Positions 1 through 8,080 of a stretch of 64,000 nt of DNA are shown here, piece after piece (position 1 is the first letter of the stretch; each line of letters starts with the position of its first letter). The stretch spans positions 620,001 through 684,000 of the forward strand of contig NZ_JBAMDA010000001.1 of the NCBI RefSeq assembly GCF_036964665.1. The letters are read 5' to 3'. Below the pieces are notes generated by a model. The model was not told where the DNA came from. It worked only from the letters and a program-made list of their open reading frames with translations, and made no database searches. Source of the stretch: Nitrobacter sp. NHB1. Its GTDB lineage: Bacteria; Pseudomonadota; Alphaproteobacteria; Rhizobiales; Xanthobacteraceae. A program made the translations under genes and the position numbers.

Positions 1-1
1 T

Positions 2-331
2 ATCGATGAACCGTCCCGCTTCCGATCGGCTTCCTCGGTCGGCGCCTATCTCGGCCTTACACCTCGGCGCAATCAATCTGGTGAGATTGACACTAGTGGC
101 AAGATATCGCGATGGGGCGACCGGTTACTCCGAACTTACCTGTTCGAAGCAGCAACCGTTTTGCTTTATCGGACCAAAAAATGGTCCTCCCTCAAAGCCT
201 GGGGAATGAAGCTTGCAAAACGGATCGGAATGAAAAAGGCGAAGGTCGCCATCGCCCGGAAGATCGCGGTGGTTCTCCACTGTATCTGGGTCGACGGCAC
301 GTCGTTCGATTGGGGCGCGAAGCCGGCCTGA
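2..331 (+). CDS. IS110-family transposase, C-terminal part (cut by window start)
   Basis: The frame is open from the first bases to a TGA at 329-331 and gives about 109 residues with no start codon in the window. The protein reads like the C-terminal transposase_20 domain of IS110/IS116/IS902 transposases: [16 protein letters not shown], then [18 protein letters not shown], then a basic tail with [16 protein letters not shown] and a final [12 protein letters not shown]110 enzymes are RuvC-like DEDD recombinases that carry a serine in this C-terminal domain and move DNA with little target duplication. The N-terminal RuvC-like half must lie upstream of the window. It differs clearly from the IS110-type transposase at 48035-49057, so it is a separate element. 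Whether the full copy is intact cannot be told. Confidence 0.8.
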   Translation: MDEPSRFRSASSVGAYLGLTPRRNQSGEIDTSGKISRWGDRLLRTYLFEAATVLLYRTKKWSSLKAWGMKLAKRIGMKKAKVAIARKIAVVLHCIWVDGTSFDWGAKPA

Positions 332-820
332 CGTATTTTGCAAGTTCCTGGCCCGGTCCGCCGGGTCGGCGATGTCCCGCTGGGACGGTCGTCGTGGTGA
401 CCTCGGTCAATCGGCTGGTGGCGGTTAGTCTGCACTCCGCTGAACACGTTGAGGCACCCGACCCGGACATCATCATGAGGCGCCTAGCGACCTCGGAAAG
501 GACCATGACCCCAGTGCCGGCGTCGCAAGGAGGCTTGACAACATAAGGCAATTAAAGGGCCGCGTCCGGATGCCGGTTGGCAGGCAACACAGCCGGCCGG
601 TCGCCGGTTCCGGTGCCGTGGTTGCATCCACAACCACCACTCTCGGAGTTCCATATTCAGCAACCGGAAATGCATTTACATGACTGGAAAACCTGCAAAA
701 TTGGTAATTCCGCCATGTCGTTTATGACTGGCCAAAAGCCTCGGCCGCGTGCTATACCCATCGAAAATCATGGCTAGCAGCACCGCGGGGGACCGCGGAG
801 GCTGGCATTGCCATTGCGTG
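332..820. other. Non-coding region after the IS110 tail
   Basis: No convincing gene is seen here. Open frames on either strand are short, overlap each other and look like no family. The first part, to about 545, probably includes the 3' non-coding end of the IS110 element whose transposase stops at 331. In this family that end can carry the guide RNA, but the upstream flank is outside the window so the element end cannot be placed. Confidence 0.4.
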
Positions 821-1024
821 ATGGAGAAGGCGTTGAAGCATAAATATCTCGTTGGAGAAACGGTCTATTTCACCGCGAGCAACGTGGCACGGCCGGCTGC
901 GAGCGGCACTTACGAGGTGATCCGATTGCTTCCCACCGACGGCGACGACTGTCAGTACCGGATCAAGAATTCGGCGGAGGCTTTCGAGCGCGTCGCAAAG
1001 GAAAGTCAACTCGCCGCCGGCTAG
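821..1024 (+). CDS. Small conserved hypothetical protein, 67 aa
   Basis: A small soluble protein beginning MEKALKHKYLVGETVYF and ending in KESQLAAG, with a central stretch SGTYEVIRLLPTDGDD. I recall similar short proteins in Bradyrhizobium relatives, where the segment after the KHKY motif is the conserved part. That is why ATG 821 is preferred over the in-frame GTG 749 and ATG 770, whose extra residues look unlike protein (Cys, His and Gly rich). The pattern of beta-prone segments (VGETVYF, TYEVIRLL, QYRIKN) suggests a small SH3-like barrel, but this is inference. No function is known to me. It stands alone, between IS debris and a membrane protein gene. Confidence 0.6.
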   Translation: MEKALKHKYLVGETVYFTASNVARPAASGTYEVIRLLPTDGDDCQYRIKNSAEAFERVAKESQLAAG

Positions 1025-1194
1025 GACAAGTCCGGCACAATCGAGCTAAAGCTTGCCCTGAAACCCTCCGAAACGGACCGGTCCAGACTGATTTTGCCGC
1101 ATTCCCTGGTCATTGAATAACCGGGGAATCTGCATTCGCATTTGCCGATTGCGTTTTATGCTGGTCCCACTGTTCGGCATGAGGGACAACGCGC

Positions 1195-2136
1195 ATGAAC
1201 TGGGCGTGGGTGACATCACCCGATCAACTCTGGCATTCGCCGACATTCCCGATGTGGCTGACGCTGCTCGTAGCGGTATTCTTCGCGACCATTGTGCTCC
1301 TGACGCTGGCTCGCGCCGAAAAGTCGGTCGCGAACGGCGCCTTGACCGTTATCACATTGCTCGCGATCGCAGTCGCGGGGGTCGTCACCATTCGCGGATT
1401 CGGTCCGGATGGCGGTGAGGCGTTCGGGTCGAAAAACCTGCCCGCTCCGGTCAACGTCGCGATGCCGGCGTTGTCCTGCATCGACGGCCTTGCCGGCGAC
1501 GTGGTCGAGGTCGCCTGCGAGAAGGCGTTGTTCGGTACGCCGGATGCGGCGGCCGCCGCCGTCTCCTATGCGGCTTCGGAAATCAGCCGATTGAGGTCGT
1601 TCGGCGATGTCGCCGCCGCCGACAGCGTCATGTCGCCGGAGTTGCAGGCGCTGCGGCGGGCGATCGAGCGTGATCGCTATGGTCTGGTCGCCCATGTGCT
1701 GCTCGCCCGCGATCACTGCCGGCCGTCGGACTGTGCCGCCTTCCAGTCGCTGACCGATCACAGCCAGGTTGCTGCCAACATGGAGGAGCGAAGCTACGAG
1801 AAGCTGGTGATGCGTTATGCGTCGTCGTGGAGCGCACCTGTGGCAACGACGGGCGCTGCGATGCCCGGTACGACGCCGATGCTGCCCCCGGAGCCGACGG
1901 GCAAACCGACAACCATGGACTTTCCGACGGCCGCATCCATCCCGCCGGTCAATATCATGACGCCCGAGCCGCCGACGGGCGCGGCAGCGCCGCCGCCGCC
2001 GCCGCGACCGCCGACCTCGCACACGGTTCCGAAGCCGCGTCCGGCGGCGGCCAGGAGGCCGCCGGCACCCAAACCGCACGCGGCGGCGCCCGTCCGCCTT
2101 ACGCCGGAGCCATCGTCAGCGAGCGTGCAGAATTAG
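1195..2136 (+). CDS. Hypothetical membrane protein with proline-rich tail, 313 aa
   Basis: The N-terminus has two membrane segments at about residues 18-40 and 48-66. A soluble domain of about 130 residues follows, with paired cysteines (LSCIDG, VEVACEK, DHCRPSDC). From about residue 200 the sequence is rich in Pro and Ala, with a run of prolines near residue 260, and looks disordered. The ATG at 1195 is the first in frame before the membrane segment. I do not recognise a named domain. The layout suggests an inner-membrane anchored protein with a periplasmic domain. The TAG stop at 2134-2136 overlaps the start of a fragment of a dispersed repeat (2135-2153). Confidence 0.7.
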   Translation: MNWAWVTSPDQLWHSPTFPMWLTLLVAVFFATIVLLTLARAEKSVANGALTVITLLAIAVAGVVTIRGFGPDGGEAFGSKNLPAPVNVAMPALSCIDGLAGDVVEVACEKALFGTPDAAAAAVSYAASEISRLRSFGDVAAADSVMSPELQALRRAIERDRYGLVAHVLLARDHCRPSDCAAFQSLTDHSQVAANMEERSYEKLVMRYASSWSAPVATTGAAMPGTTPMLPPEPTGKPTTMDFPTAASIPPVNIMTPEPPTGAAAPPPPPRPPTSHTVPKPRPAAARRPPAPKPHAAAPVRLTPEPSSASVQN

Positions 2137-2187
2137 AGCGTTTTCGAGCGAATGCTGAAGCCGATCCATTCGAGAGCCGCCGCTGAC

Positions 2188-2625
2188 ATGCACCTCCATC
2201 TCGTCAAACTCGCCGTCGGCTGCGAATCCTTGAAGGAGTTCAGGAGCTGGATCGCCGAGCGCATGAAGCAGGCAAAAGGGAAAGGTCTGCCGCGCCACCA
2301 TATCCACATCACCCGGATGACGCCGAAGCGCGCCGAAGAATTGCTCGCGGGCGGCTCGCTCTATTGGGTCATCAAAGGTGAAATCGCCGCCCGGGAGAAG
2401 CTGATCGGCATCGAGCCGTTCCGCGACGGCGACGGCATCGGCCGATGCCGTCTGGTCATGCAGCCGAAGGTGGTTGCTGTCAGGCCGCGTCCGATGCGTC
2501 CGTTTCAGGGCTGGCGCTATCTGTCTGCCGCCGATGCGCCGCCCGACCTCGGCAGCAATGCGGCGAGCGTTGCCGCGATGCCCGAGCCGATGCGGCGCGA
2601 GTTGCGCGATCTGGGGCTGCTGTAA
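2188..2625 (+). CDS. DUF1489 family protein
   Basis: A soluble protein of about 145 residues starting MHLHLVKLAVG, with GLPRHHIHITRMTPKR, GSLYWVIKG and RPFQGWRYL. This matches the DUF1489 family, which is widespread in alphaproteobacteria and has no assigned function. An in-frame ATG at 2152 would add 12 residues. The start at 2188 is chosen because the family normally begins MHLHL[VI]KL. The earlier ATG falls at the edge of a dispersed repeat fragment, which may explain the spurious extension. The gene is convergent with panC, 20 bp away. Confidence 0.8.
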   Translation: MHLHLVKLAVGCESLKEFRSWIAERMKQAKGKGLPRHHIHITRMTPKRAEELLAGGSLYWVIKGEIAAREKLIGIEPFRDGDGIGRCRLVMQPKVVAVRPRPMRPFQGWRYLSAADAPPDLGSNAASVAAMPEPMRRELRDLGLL

Positions 2626-2645
2626 AGGTAACAAACGAGGCGGGT

Positions 2646-3497
2646 TTAAACGCCGATATTGTCGATCAGACGCGTCGTTCCGATTTTTGCCGCCACCAGG
2701 AGCCGGACTGGTTCGTCCTTGATCGAGCGGACCGGAGCCAGCGTTTCAGCGTGACGCGCCTCGAAGTAATCCAGCGTGAAGCCCGCGTTCCCGATCGTTC
2801 TCGTCCCATCGGCCATGACGGCTTCGAGATCGCTGCCGTTGCGCAGCCGTTTGACGGCATCCTTCATGACGCGATGGAGCGTCGGCGCGACGGCGCGCTG
2901 CTCGGCCGACAGGTAGACGTTGCGCGACGACATCGCGAGTCCGTCGCGTTCGCGCACGATCGGAATCCCGATGACCTTGACGCCGAGATCGAGATCGGCG
3001 GCCATTCGCGTCACGACCTTGAGTTGCTGATAGTCCTTCTGGCCGAACAGGGCGACATCCGGCCGGCATTGCGCAAACAGCTTGCCGACGACGGTCGCGA
3101 CTCCGCCGAAAAAATGCGGACGGAAACGATCTTCGAGACCTGCCGTCGCTGGCCCCTCAGTTAATATCCGGGTTGCGAAGTCCGGCGGATACATCGTGCC
3201 GACGTCCGGATTCCACACCAGATCGACGCGCGCCTCCGCGAGTTTGGCCATATCGGCCTTCCAGGTCCGCGGGTACGATCCGAAATCCTCATGCGGCGCG
3301 AACTGGGTCGGGTTGACGAAAATCGAGACAACAACCTTTGACGCGCGCCGCTTTGCCTGACGCATCAGCGCCAGATGCCCGTCGTGAAGCGCACCCATGG
3401 TGGGCACCAAAGCGATGGTTGCCCGGCGCGCCCGCAAACCCTCCAGGGCGCGGCGCAGCGAGGGAAGGGTGCGGGCAATAGCGGGGGCGCGTGGCAT
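2646..3497 (-). CDS. panC: Pantothenate synthetase
   Basis: This enzyme joins D-pantoate and beta-alanine with ATP, through a pantoyl-adenylate intermediate, to make pantothenate, the precursor of coenzyme A and of the ACP prosthetic group. The 283 residues are the usual length. The nucleotide-binding HxGH-type motif is seen as MGALHDGH (34-41). [20 protein letters not shown] and the KMSKS-like loop DGLAMSSRN are all in place. The ATG at 3497 fits the family start. panB is not adjacent in this window. The gene stands alone, convergent with the DUF1489 gene. Confidence 0.97.
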   Translation of the reverse strand: MPRAPAIARTLPSLRRALEGLRARRATIALVPTMGALHDGHLALMRQAKRRASKVVVSIFVNPTQFAPHEDFGSYPRTWKADMAKLAEARVDLVWNPDVGTMYPPDFATRILTEGPATAGLEDRFRPHFFGGVATVVGKLFAQCRPDVALFGQKDYQQLKVVTRMAADLDLGVKVIGIPIVRERDGLAMSSRNVYLSAEQRAVAPTLHRVMKDAVKRLRNGSDLEAVMADGTRTIGNAGFTLDYFEARHAETLAPVRSIKDEPVRLLVAAKIGTTRLIDNIGV

Positions 3498-3698
3498 TGT
3501 TGTTCGGTGGATGGGTTTCGGGACGGGCCACTTTCGAGCCGCGGCGGAAAGCGGACCTTATCAAGCTCGATCCGGCATCGCCAACTGCCGCGGCCGGATT
3601 TTCCGGGCGACCGCGTTGTCGCCAGGGTTGAATAGTTCATGTATTGAATCATCGGTGGTTTGCGCCACATTGTGTCTTTCAATCGCTTGCGAGCATCG

Positions 3699-4475
3699 AT
3701 GTCCCGCGATCCGGCGCCGCCGAAATTTCCCGCTAACCCGTCCGCCCGTCGGAGTACACCGTCCGGCGAAAATGTTCCGTTGCCTGACATAACGCCGTCG
3801 GCTTCGTCCGATATCGCCGCGTTCGTCGCCAAGGCGCGGGCGATGTCGCCCTCAGCTACGGGCAGTCATGGCAGGCTGGTGTTTGCACTCGACGCCACCA
3901 TGAGCCGGCAGCCGACATGGGATATGGCCTGCTCACTCCAGGCCGACATGTTTCGCGAAGCCGCCGGCATCGGCAGCCTCGATATTCGCCTGGTCTACTA
4001 TCGCGGACTCGGCGAATGCCGTTCCAGCGGCTGGATATCCGACAGCGCAAAGCTGGCAAGGTTGATGGGTGCCATCGATTGCCGTGGGGGCAATACTCAA
4101 ATAGGCAAAGTTCTTTCACACGCGCGCAGCGAAGCGGTCGCATCGGGTATCAAGGCCGTCGTGTTCGTCGGTGACGCGATGGAAGAATCTGTCGACGAAA
4201 TCTGCGCGACAGCCGGCGAGCTGGGGTTGCTGAAGGTTCCTGTGTTCATGTTCCAGGAAGGACATGATGCGGTTGCCGAGCGGGCGTTTCGTGAAATCGC
4301 GCGACTGACCGGCGGCGCCTGGTGCCGGTTCGATCCCGGCGCTGCGGCCCAGTTGCGTGAATTGCTTCGCGCCGCCGCGGCTTATGCGGCGGGCGGCCGG
4401 GGAGCCTTGCAACGGCTGTCGAGGACCGCTGCCGGTGCGACCCGGCTTTTGGGACAAATGAAACTAGCGCCATAA
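3699..4475 (+). CDS. von Willebrand factor A-like protein
   Basis: About 258 residues. After a Pro/Ser-rich N-terminus the domain begins HGRLVFALDATMS, where DxTxS replaces the usual MIDAS DxSxS. Later strand segments AVVFVGDAMEE and VPVFMFQEGHD, and a helix RAFREIARLTGGAW, complete an open VWA fold. No signal peptide or membrane segment is seen, so it is probably cytoplasmic. The ATG at 3699 is preferred over a TTG at 3660. The next gene, a J-domain membrane protein, lies about 90 bp downstream on the same strand. I recall the two together in related genomes, which suggests a functional pair, but the role is unknown. Confidence 0.7.
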   Translation: MSRDPAPPKFPANPSARRSTPSGENVPLPDITPSASSDIAAFVAKARAMSPSATGSHGRLVFALDATMSRQPTWDMACSLQADMFREAAGIGSLDIRLVYYRGLGECRSSGWISDSAKLARLMGAIDCRGGNTQIGKVLSHARSEAVASGIKAVVFVGDAMEESVDEICATAGELGLLKVPVFMFQEGHDAVAERAFREIARLTGGAWCRFDPGAAAQLRELLRAAAAYAAGGRGALQRLSRTAAGATRLLGQMKLAP

Positions 4476-4567
4476 TGCGCTTGTGCGAACATGGGTTCGC
4501 TCCGCGCTGCCGTGACCGCTGTCAACAATCGCTTTCGCCGGTTGCGCTGACATACTATCTATCCGCC

Positions 4568-5287
4568 ATGCCGATCCTGATTGCTGGCCTCCTTGCATTC
4601 GTTTTTCTGTATTTGCTGCTTCAACTATTGCGGGCGGCAAACCCGGCCGTGCTGGCGCGAGCCGTCAGGCTCGCGGGCGGCATCGTAGCGCTCGCGGTGG
4701 CCGCATTTGTCGGCATCAAGGGAGAACTGGTGGTTGCGCTGCCGCTCGGGATTTTCGGCGCCGGCCTTTTGGGCTGGTCGCCGTCCGGCGGGTCGTTCTT
4801 GGGCAGACTTTTCGGCGCGCGGACACAGCCCTCGGCAGGAAAAACGTCCCAGGTGCGCTCGCAGTTTCTCGACATGATCCTGGATCACGACAGCGGCCGT
4901 CTCGGCGGACGGATTATTGCCGGGCCCTACGCGGGTCGCTCGCTTGACGATTTCGACCTGCCGCAGCTTGTCGCAATGATGACGAGCTTCGATGCCGAGA
5001 GCTGTGCGTTACTTGAAAGCTATCTGGACCGCAGGTTTCCCGCCTGGCGTCAGAACGCGCAAGGCGATCCGGCAGGGGGGCGAAGCCGCGCGGCGTCGGG
5101 CGGTAAAATGACGGACGAGGAGGCCTATCAGATCCTTGGCTTGCAGCCGGGGGCGGGCGGGGACGAGATCCGGCGCGCGCATCGAGGGCTCATGAAGAAA
5201 CTGCATCCCGACCAGGGGGGGACGACGTACCTGGCGGCCCGTGTAAACGAGGCCAAGGACACTTTGCTTCGCACTCATCGCAGCTAA
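4568..5287 (+). CDS. Membrane-anchored J-domain protein
   Basis: About 239 residues starting MPILIAGLLAFVFLYLLLQ, an N-terminal membrane segment. A second hydrophobic stretch lies at about residues 35-70. The C-terminus is a J-domain: DEEAYQILGLQP, then KKLHPDQGGT with the HPD motif that stimulates DnaK ATPase, then an Ala/Asn-rich last helix. The layout resembles DjlA or Tim14/Pam18-like proteins that recruit Hsp70 to a membrane. The start at 4568 is chosen because translation from 4475 would put a Cys/Arg-rich leader before the membrane helix. It follows the VWA gene closely. The client is not known. Confidence 0.85.
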   Translation: MPILIAGLLAFVFLYLLLQLLRAANPAVLARAVRLAGGIVALAVAAFVGIKGELVVALPLGIFGAGLLGWSPSGGSFLGRLFGARTQPSAGKTSQVRSQFLDMILDHDSGRLGGRIIAGPYAGRSLDDFDLPQLVAMMTSFDAESCALLESYLDRRFPAWRQNAQGDPAGGRSRAASGGKMTDEEAYQILGLQPGAGGDEIRRAHRGLMKKLHPDQGGTTYLAARVNEAKDTLLRTHRS

Positions 5288-5483
5288 CTCCAACGCAACC
5301 AAACGCTACACTGCGAGTCGCTTCTGCCTGTTTCTGTTCAACGCCCCGTTTTCGCCCGCCGTTATCCGGCGTGGCCGATCATTGTTTTCAACTGTATCCG
5401 CCAATTCTTGACGAGTGGTTTGCGTGGCGTGGGTTTTCGGCTGCGGAGATCACGCAGGCTCAGGCTCTGGCGTCGTCAAAACG

Positions 5484-5510
5484 AAATGGCCGGGTAAGGC
5501 CCGGCCATTT
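5484..5510 (-). terminator. Terminator of the carboxypeptidase gene
   Basis: An 11-bp perfect stem (AAATGGCCGGG with its complement) and a 5-nt loop lie 24 bp past the stop codon of the minus-strand gene. On the minus strand the hairpin is followed by CGTTTTG. This fits a rho-independent terminator. Confidence 0.7.
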
Positions 5511-5534
5511 GAAAGTGCGACGCGAGCAGCGCGG

Positions 5535-7301
5535 TCAGTTTTTGATCGTGATGCAGGACATGTCCGAACGCTTCAGGGTGCGGCACACGGCTTCGGCCTC
5601 ACTGCGGTCGAGGCCGGCGAAGCGGGCGCGGTACAGCTTCTTGTTGCCCTTGGCGACAGGTTCGGTGAAAGGATCGGCCTTGCGCAGCATGCCGCGGGCG
5701 CGGCCTCTCGCCGCATCGAGACGCTCGCGTGCCTCGCGCTCGGTTTCCAGCGCGCCGACCTGGATGATCCAGCCCGAATGCGATGCCACTGGCTTCACCG
5801 CGCCGTTTTGCTGAACAGCCTGCGGTAGAACCCTGGATGCGGAATCGGCATTTGCCATCCTCTGCGATGCCGGGGAGGGGACGCTGGAGGCCGGCAGCAC
5901 GCCAAGGATGCCATGGCCGGTGCCGAAGTTGGCAGGCTGCGGCGGCATGTTGGCCCGCGCCACGACAGACCCCGAGGTTTCCGGTGCCCCGTCGCGAAGG
6001 GCTGCGGTGTTGCCGCCGATCGGCGGCAATGATGGCGCCGACCCGGCCGAGGCCAACCTGATCGATCCCGCCCTGACCTGTACCGTCTTCACCCGCACCG
6101 GCTTCATCGGTTCGGTAGAGCCGGGAACGATGTCGATCGGCGGGGTTTCGATGACGCCGCTCGTCAGGGGGGCGGGCTCGGGCCTGGGCCGTTTCGGCGG
6201 CAGCGCGGCGGTCGAGGCCGTTATCAGCGAGCGGGTCAGGTGAGCGGGACGTTCGGACGGCAGCGCGACCGGCTCGGCGGATGCTGCGACCTGAACGGCG
6301 CCGTCGACCTGCGTCATGCCTTTTGGCCGTGAGCGCGCCTGATCTTCGGCCACCTGCGCATTGGCGTCGGCCGTGCTGTTCTCGGTGATGGCGGCGACTG
6401 TGCGCCGCGTCGCGGCCTTGTCGAGATTGTCGGCCAGCAGCTTGCGCATGGTCGCATCGCGCGAACCGCTGCTGCGGCCTCCCATGACGACGCCGACCAG
6501 GTGGCGATTGCCGCGCCTCAGATTGGTGACGAGGTTGAAGCCGGAGGACCGGATATACCCGGTCTTGATGCCGTCGACGCCCTCGACGCTGCCTAGCAGA
6601 TGGTTGTGGCCACGAATGGTGCGGCCGCGGAACTTGAACGAGGTCGTCGCGAAGTAGCGATAATAACGCGGGAACCGGTCCTGCAGCGCGCGGCCGAGCG
6701 TTGCCTGGTCCCGCGCGGTGGTGACCTGATCGTCGTCGGGAAGGCCCGATGCGTTGCGATAGACCGTCCGGGTCATGCCGAGTGCACGCGCCTTCCGCGT
6801 CATCGTTCTGGCGAAGTCATTTTCATCCCCGCCGAGCGCCTCGGCGATCACGACCGCCGCATCGTTCGCGGATTTCGTCACCAGGCCCTTGATGGCGTCT
6901 TCGACGCGGATGGTCTGACCGCTCCGCAGACCGAGCTTCGTCGGATCCTGCGCCGCCGCGTGCGCTGAGACCCGCATCTCGGTATCGAGACCGATCTTGC
7001 CCGCATCCAGACGCTCGAACAGCAGATAGAGCGTCATCATCTTGGTCAGCGATGCCGGATGACGAAGGCTGTCGGGATTGGTGGACGAAAGCGTCGCGCC
7101 GGAATTGGCATCCACTATGATCGAGGCGAACGGTGGATTGTAGCTGTACCGCACCTGTTGGTGTTGGCGATGGTGGTGGTGATGGTGACGGGCGCGGCGT
7201 GCGTCGGCGTGGTCGGTCGTGAAAACGACGGCGGCTATCGCCGCCAGTCCGATTGCGCCAGCTCGCATCACGCGCGAGGAAGCCAAGGTTGTGCGAAGCA
7301 T
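5535..7301 (-). CDS. D-alanyl-D-alanine carboxypeptidase with C-terminal SPOR domain
   Basis: A periplasmic penicillin-binding protein (S11 family, DacA/DacF type) that trims the terminal D-Ala from peptidoglycan stem peptides. A signal peptide is followed by a run of histidines (HHHHHHRQHQQ). The catalytic domain shows SxxK as SLTK at about residue 84, SxN as SAND, and KTG in GIKTGYI. A long Pro/Ser-rich linker leads to a C-terminal SPOR-like domain (GWIIQVGALETEREA to about the end), which in other proteins binds denuded septal glycan. The ATG at 7301 is used because GGGGGAG lies just upstream and the signal peptide starts there. About 588 residues, longer than plain DacF because of linker and SPOR. 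Confidence 0.93.
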   Translation of the reverse strand: MLRTTLASSRVMRAGAIGLAAIAAVVFTTDHADARRARHHHHHHRQHQQVRYSYNPPFASIIVDANSGATLSSTNPDSLRHPASLTKMMTLYLLFERLDAGKIGLDTEMRVSAHAAAQDPTKLGLRSGQTIRVEDAIKGLVTKSANDAAVVIAEALGGDENDFARTMTRKARALGMTRTVYRNASGLPDDDQVTTARDQATLGRALQDRFPRYYRYFATTSFKFRGRTIRGHNHLLGSVEGVDGIKTGYIRSSGFNLVTNLRRGNRHLVGVVMGGRSSGSRDATMRKLLADNLDKAATRRTVAAITENSTADANAQVAEDQARSRPKGMTQVDGAVQVAASAEPVALPSERPAHLTRSLITASTAALPPKRPRPEPAPLTSGVIETPPIDIVPGSTEPMKPVRVKTVQVRAGSIRLASAGSAPSLPPIGGNTAALRDGAPETSGSVVARANMPPQPANFGTGHGILGVLPASSVPSPASQRMANADSASRVLPQAVQQNGAVKPVASHSGWIIQVGALETEREARERLDAARGRARGMLRKADPFTEPVAKGNKKLYRARFAGLDRSEAEAVCRTLKRSDMSCITIKN

Positions 7302-7587
7302 GAACTCCCCCGTCCCCATTTCGACTTTAGTCACCGGTTCGTGAGGCAAAATTGTGCCCGACCGTCTGATCCGAACGTTCAGCGCGAACCGGTCTCCAGG
7401 CGAGGTGGCAGGTCAGGTTGCCGTTCTGGCTAAGAGGCTGGTTTCACCGTGTTTTTCTGATTTTCCACGGGAACGCTCACGATGCGGAAATCAGCCTAGG
7501 GGGCCGGAGTTTCCAAAAGGTTAAGCAACTCTTGATGGCACCTGCTGGATTTGCGTCGAATCGTGCGTTTGTGCGATGCAAAAATTC

Positions 7588-7616
7588 TTGCATTTTATTG
7601 TGCGGTGCACTATAAC
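7588..7616 (+). promoter_or_regulatory. Promoter of the phasin gene with GTGC-GGT-GCAC palindrome
   Basis: TTGCAT (7588-7593), a 17-bp spacer and TATAAC (7611-7616) make a good sigma-70 type promoter about 50 bp before the phasin start. The spacer contains the inverted repeat GTGC-GGT-GCAC (7600-7610). A second one, TGCAAAAATTCTTGCA, sits over the -35. TGC/GCA half-sites are typical of the PHA regulator PhaR, so this is a candidate PhaR operator, by inference only. The rest of 7302-7666 holds no gene. Confidence 0.5.
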
Positions 7617-7666
7617 TTTCACGAAGGAGCCGGAAGCACCGGCTGGACCCGGGAGAGGAATCCATC

Positions 7667-8005
7667 ATGATCAAGATCGAAGAAGTTCAGCAGCACGGAA
7701 AAGAGCAATTCGATGCCGCGGTCGCGGCGGCGGGCAGCCTCCAGAAGGGCGTCCAGGCCATCGCCATCGCCTTCGGCGACTACACGCGGAAGTCGTTTGA
7801 AGATGGCAACGCATTTACCGAGAAACTCGCCGGCGTGAAATCGCTCGACAAGGCCATCGAGGTGCAGACCGAATACGCCAAGACGGCCTACGAGACGTTC
7901 GTTGCGGAGTCGCAGAAGATCGGCGAACTCTACGCCGATCTCGCCAGACAGACCTACAAGCCGTTCGAGGACTTCGCCGCGAAGTTCGTTCCAGTCGCCC
8001 GCTGA
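7667..8005 (+). CDS. Phasin family protein
   Basis: A 112-residue, mostly helical protein (MIKIEEVQQHGKEQFDAAV..., ending KPFEDFAAKFVPVAR). The sequence AYETFVAESQKIGELYADLARQTYKPFE is typical of the alphaproteobacterial phasin 2 family (shown here in shortened reading: ETFVAESQKIGELY). Phasins coat polyhydroxyalkanoate granules and control their size and number. GAGAGGAA lies 8 bp before the ATG. A strong promoter and terminator bracket it, so it is a single-gene unit. Some family members act in stress or cell-surface roles, so PHA binding is likely but not proven. Confidence 0.85.
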   Translation: MIKIEEVQQHGKEQFDAAVAAAGSLQKGVQAIAIAFGDYTRKSFEDGNAFTEKLAGVKSLDKAIEVQTEYAKTAYETFVAESQKIGELYADLARQTYKPFEDFAAKFVPVAR

Positions 8006-8029
8006 TATCGCAAGACTATCCTCAAATGA

Positions 8030-8059
8030 AAAAGCCCGGCCATCATCGGCCGGGCTTTT
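8030..8059. terminator. Bidirectional terminator after the phasin gene
   Basis: A perfect 12-bp stem (AAAAGCCCGGCC and its complement) with a 6-nt loop. It has A-runs and T-runs on both sides, between the convergent phasin and Tad-like genes. Confidence 0.85.
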
Positions 8060-8080
8060 GTTGGTCGGAGCGCGCGGTCG

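Noticed and set aside
112-546. 144-residue open frame at the window start
   Set aside because: Overlaps the IS110 transposase tail in another frame; only the frame starting at base 2 shows family motifs.
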